In this document: positions 5,652 through 7,011 of the stretch, piece by piece | Position numbering within the stretch: the stretch's first letter is position 1 | Layout of the letters: each line of letters opens with the position of its first letter | Assembly (NCBI GenBank): GCA_900552445.1 | Contig: URZS01000055.1 | Location: 1-7,011 of the forward strand | DNA: 7,011 bases | Direction of reading: 5' to 3' | Source: an uncultured Veillonella sp. | GTDB taxonomy: Bacteria; Bacillota; Negativicutes; Veillonellales; Veillonellaceae | Made by a program: the position numbers and the translations under genes | The notes under the pieces: model-generated | What the model saw: the letters and a program-made list of their open reading frames with translations, nothing else | The model's database searches: none | What the model was told of the DNA's origin: nothing

Positions 5652-6989
5652 TTAACGAGTCGTTTTTACACCAATTAAATCTGTACGACTTGGATCGATA
5701 TCTTTTAACGGCACTACATGATCTCTATAAAAGTCTGCTTCAGATGCTTTCACAGGCACTTGGAAGAACAAGAAATACGCCATATTATCCTTGTACCACG
5801 TAACACTGCGCACTAAGCCCTTATCTACATCACCTGTATAGTGAACCTCCCCTATTGGAGTAGAGTCACTCCACTGTACGTCATGATACTCCATTGGGAT
5901 ATATTCTTCAGGCCAAACCGTATCCATAGAGTAGCTCATGCGGAAGACCATCGTATGAGTTACCCAACGGCCACTGCGCTCTTGATACTCTTCACCTTGC
6001 TTCCAATATACAGTTTCTAATACATCATTGTCATAAAAATGTGTAGCATAGTATGTATAGCCAAACGGTAAATAACTTGGTACAGATACGTCATAGGACA
6101 CCTTATGAGATGCATTAATTACACCGCTAGGTAAGCCCTTGGATTTGCTCGTAAGTATAGGCCATACAGAATTCGTATGTGTACGCACTGGTAAAGGAAT
6201 CGTTTCATAAGGAGGCCAATCTATTTTAACATTTTGTTTACCCTGTTCTTCAACATTTTGTTTAATAGGTTCTTCAATATGTTGCTTATCATTTCGATCA
6301 CCACGTAATCGAGCATTATCAGCGGCTACGTTACTCAAAGGACCTACAGAGTCTACAATTTTGCTTACAAAGTCTTGGTTTCTTAAAGAAGCAAAGTAAA
6401 GCATATGAACTTTATTATCTTTTTCCCAGTAAGCAATTTGAATAGCGTCTTTTCTAGAACCTAACGTATATACAGAAATTCCATTAGGGGTAATAAAGCT
6501 AACTGCATCCTTAGCATTGTAATTTGTCTTTTCTAATATAGGTGTTACCACTGTATCGATAGCCCACCCCATGCGATATACAATATCTGTATTAGAGAAG
6601 GTTAATTTCGGCCCATATTCTCCATCACGGCCCGTTTCTGTATATACGATTTCTAATACATCATGGTCCTTGGCCTTTACATCGCGCACTGCATAGTCTT
6701 TAGGCATATAAGACGGCACTTGTAATGGATAACCAAACTCCTGCACGGCACTTTCAATATTAGTTTCAACTATATCATAATCACCAACTTGATCATACCA
6801 GAGATAACGATCCATAAGTTTTTGATTATCATCGATAATTTTCTGATTATCTACATCTCGTTCAACAGGAACAGTGTTACCATTTTTATCTATTAACGGG
6901 TATGTAGCACTAACTGGCTGTACCCCAAAGGTGCTTACTGCTGTAGCCATCGTGGCACATAAAATGGCAGCTCTTATTATTTTCTTCAT
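5652..6989 (-). CDS. Exported protein of unknown function with duplicated domain
   Basis: I do not recognise a named function. Residues 1-28 form a signal peptide (MKKIIRAAIL..., cleavage likely after VSA at 28). C11 is not in a lipobox, so a soluble exported or periplasmic protein is expected. The mature part holds two copies of one domain. Copy 1 (about 86-218) has VPSYMP at 91, DHDVLEIVY at 108, IVYRMGWAIDTV at 136 and WEKDNKVHMLYF at 188. Copy 2 (about 298-430) has VPSYLP at 303, DNDVLETVY at 320, MVFRMSYSMDTV at 347 and WYKDNMAYFLFF at 398. The offset stays at 210-212. The pattern 'VPSYLP.GY ... VY' recalls DUF4367-type domains, but this is only a resemblance. A charged, repetitive linker (about 224-256) joins them. 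The start has AGGAG (6995-6999) 5 bases upstream. The gene is transcribed alone, towards the permease. Confidence 0.85.
   Translation of the reverse strand: MKKIIRAAILCATMATAVSTFGVQPVSATYPLIDKNGNTVPVERDVDNQKIIDDNQKLMDRYLWYDQVGDYDIVETNIESAVQEFGYPLQVPSYMPKDYAVRDVKAKDHDVLEIVYTETGRDGEYGPKLTFSNTDIVYRMGWAIDTVVTPILEKTNYNAKDAVSFITPNGISVYTLGSRKDAIQIAYWEKDNKVHMLYFASLRNQDFVSKIVDSVGPLSNVAADNARLRGDRNDKQHIEEPIKQNVEEQGKQNVKIDWPPYETIPLPVRTHTNSVWPILTSKSKGLPSGVINASHKVSYDVSVPSYLPFGYTYYATHFYDNDVLETVYWKQGEEYQERSGRWVTHTMVFRMSYSMDTVWPEEYIPMEYHDVQWSDSTPIGEVHYTGDVDKGLVRSVTWYKDNMAYFLFFQVPVKASEADFYRDHVVPLKDIDPSRTDLIGVKTTR
6228..6281 (-). repeat. 24-base tandem repeat in exported-protein linker
   Basis: The 13-base word AACATTTTGTTTA occurs at 6228-6240 and 6252-6264 and, degenerate, again at 6276. 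The period of 24 keeps the reading frame. It encodes 8-residue units, HIEEPIKQ (237-244) and NVEEQGKQ (245-252), then NV. Copy number could change by slippage without breaking the frame. Confidence 0.75.
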
Positions 6990-6994
6990 ATTCT

Positions 6995-6999
6995 CTCCT
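6995..6999 (-). promoter_or_regulatory. Ribosome binding site of exported-protein gene
   Basis: AGGAG within AAAGAGGAG on the minus strand (6995-7003), 5 bases before the ATG at 6989. The promoter must lie beyond the end of the window. Confidence 0.8.
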
Positions 7000-7011
7000 C
7001 TTTGAGCGGTT

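Noticed and set aside
1..7011. CRISPR array, tRNA or rRNA genes, insertion sequence or transposase
   Set aside because: No regularly spaced repeats, no tRNA-like arm or CCA patterns, and no transposase-like reading frame or terminal inverted repeats are visible.

Overview
The window reads as chromosomal DNA from a low-to-moderate G+C member of the Firmicutes. I lean towards Veillonella or a close relative in the Negativicutes. This rests on the mix of families: a type I 3-dehydroquinase, an IscR-like Rrf2 regulator divergent from an AzgA-type purine permease, strong AGGAGG-type ribosome binding sites and an exported protein with a simple signal peptide. It is inference from remembered family patterns, not a database match.

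Layout, left to right. Positions 61-965 (+) hold a two-gene type II toxin-antitoxin operon, a RelB/DinJ-type antitoxin overlapping a RelE/ParE-type toxin by 4 bases. It ends at a hairpin (964-991) shared with the convergent gene aroD (990-1784, -). aroD has its own likely promoter with an inverted repeat between the -35 and -10 boxes. About 250 bases with no gene and a long terminator hairpin (2038-2087) separate aroD from an MFS efflux-type transporter (2092-3324, -). That transporter lies downstream of, and in the same direction as, an Rrf2 regulator with three cysteines (3463-3882, -). Divergent from the regulator is an NCS2/AzgA-type purine permease (4028-5395, +), ending at a strong terminator (5523-5573). 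Last is a 445-residue exported protein with two copies of one domain (5652-6989, -), whose promoter is outside the window.

The genes do not form one pathway. The toxin-antitoxin pair looks like an accessory insertion: the toxin gene is about 24% G+C by hand count against about 47% in a sampled part of aroD. The regulator, the MFS transporter and the purine permease may form a small regulon around the shared 145-base intergenic region, which carries a 19-base imperfect inverted repeat coinciding with both predicted -10 regions. aroD and the permease are housekeeping (shikimate pathway; purine uptake).

The most unusual points are: (1) the antitoxin carries two gap-free, 103-residue-spaced ribbon-helix-helix segments in one chain, with a base-composition break between them; (2) the symmetric divergent promoter at rrf2/permease; (3) the internally duplicated exported protein with a 24-base tandem repeat in its linker. 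I do not see a large undescribed multi-gene system here.
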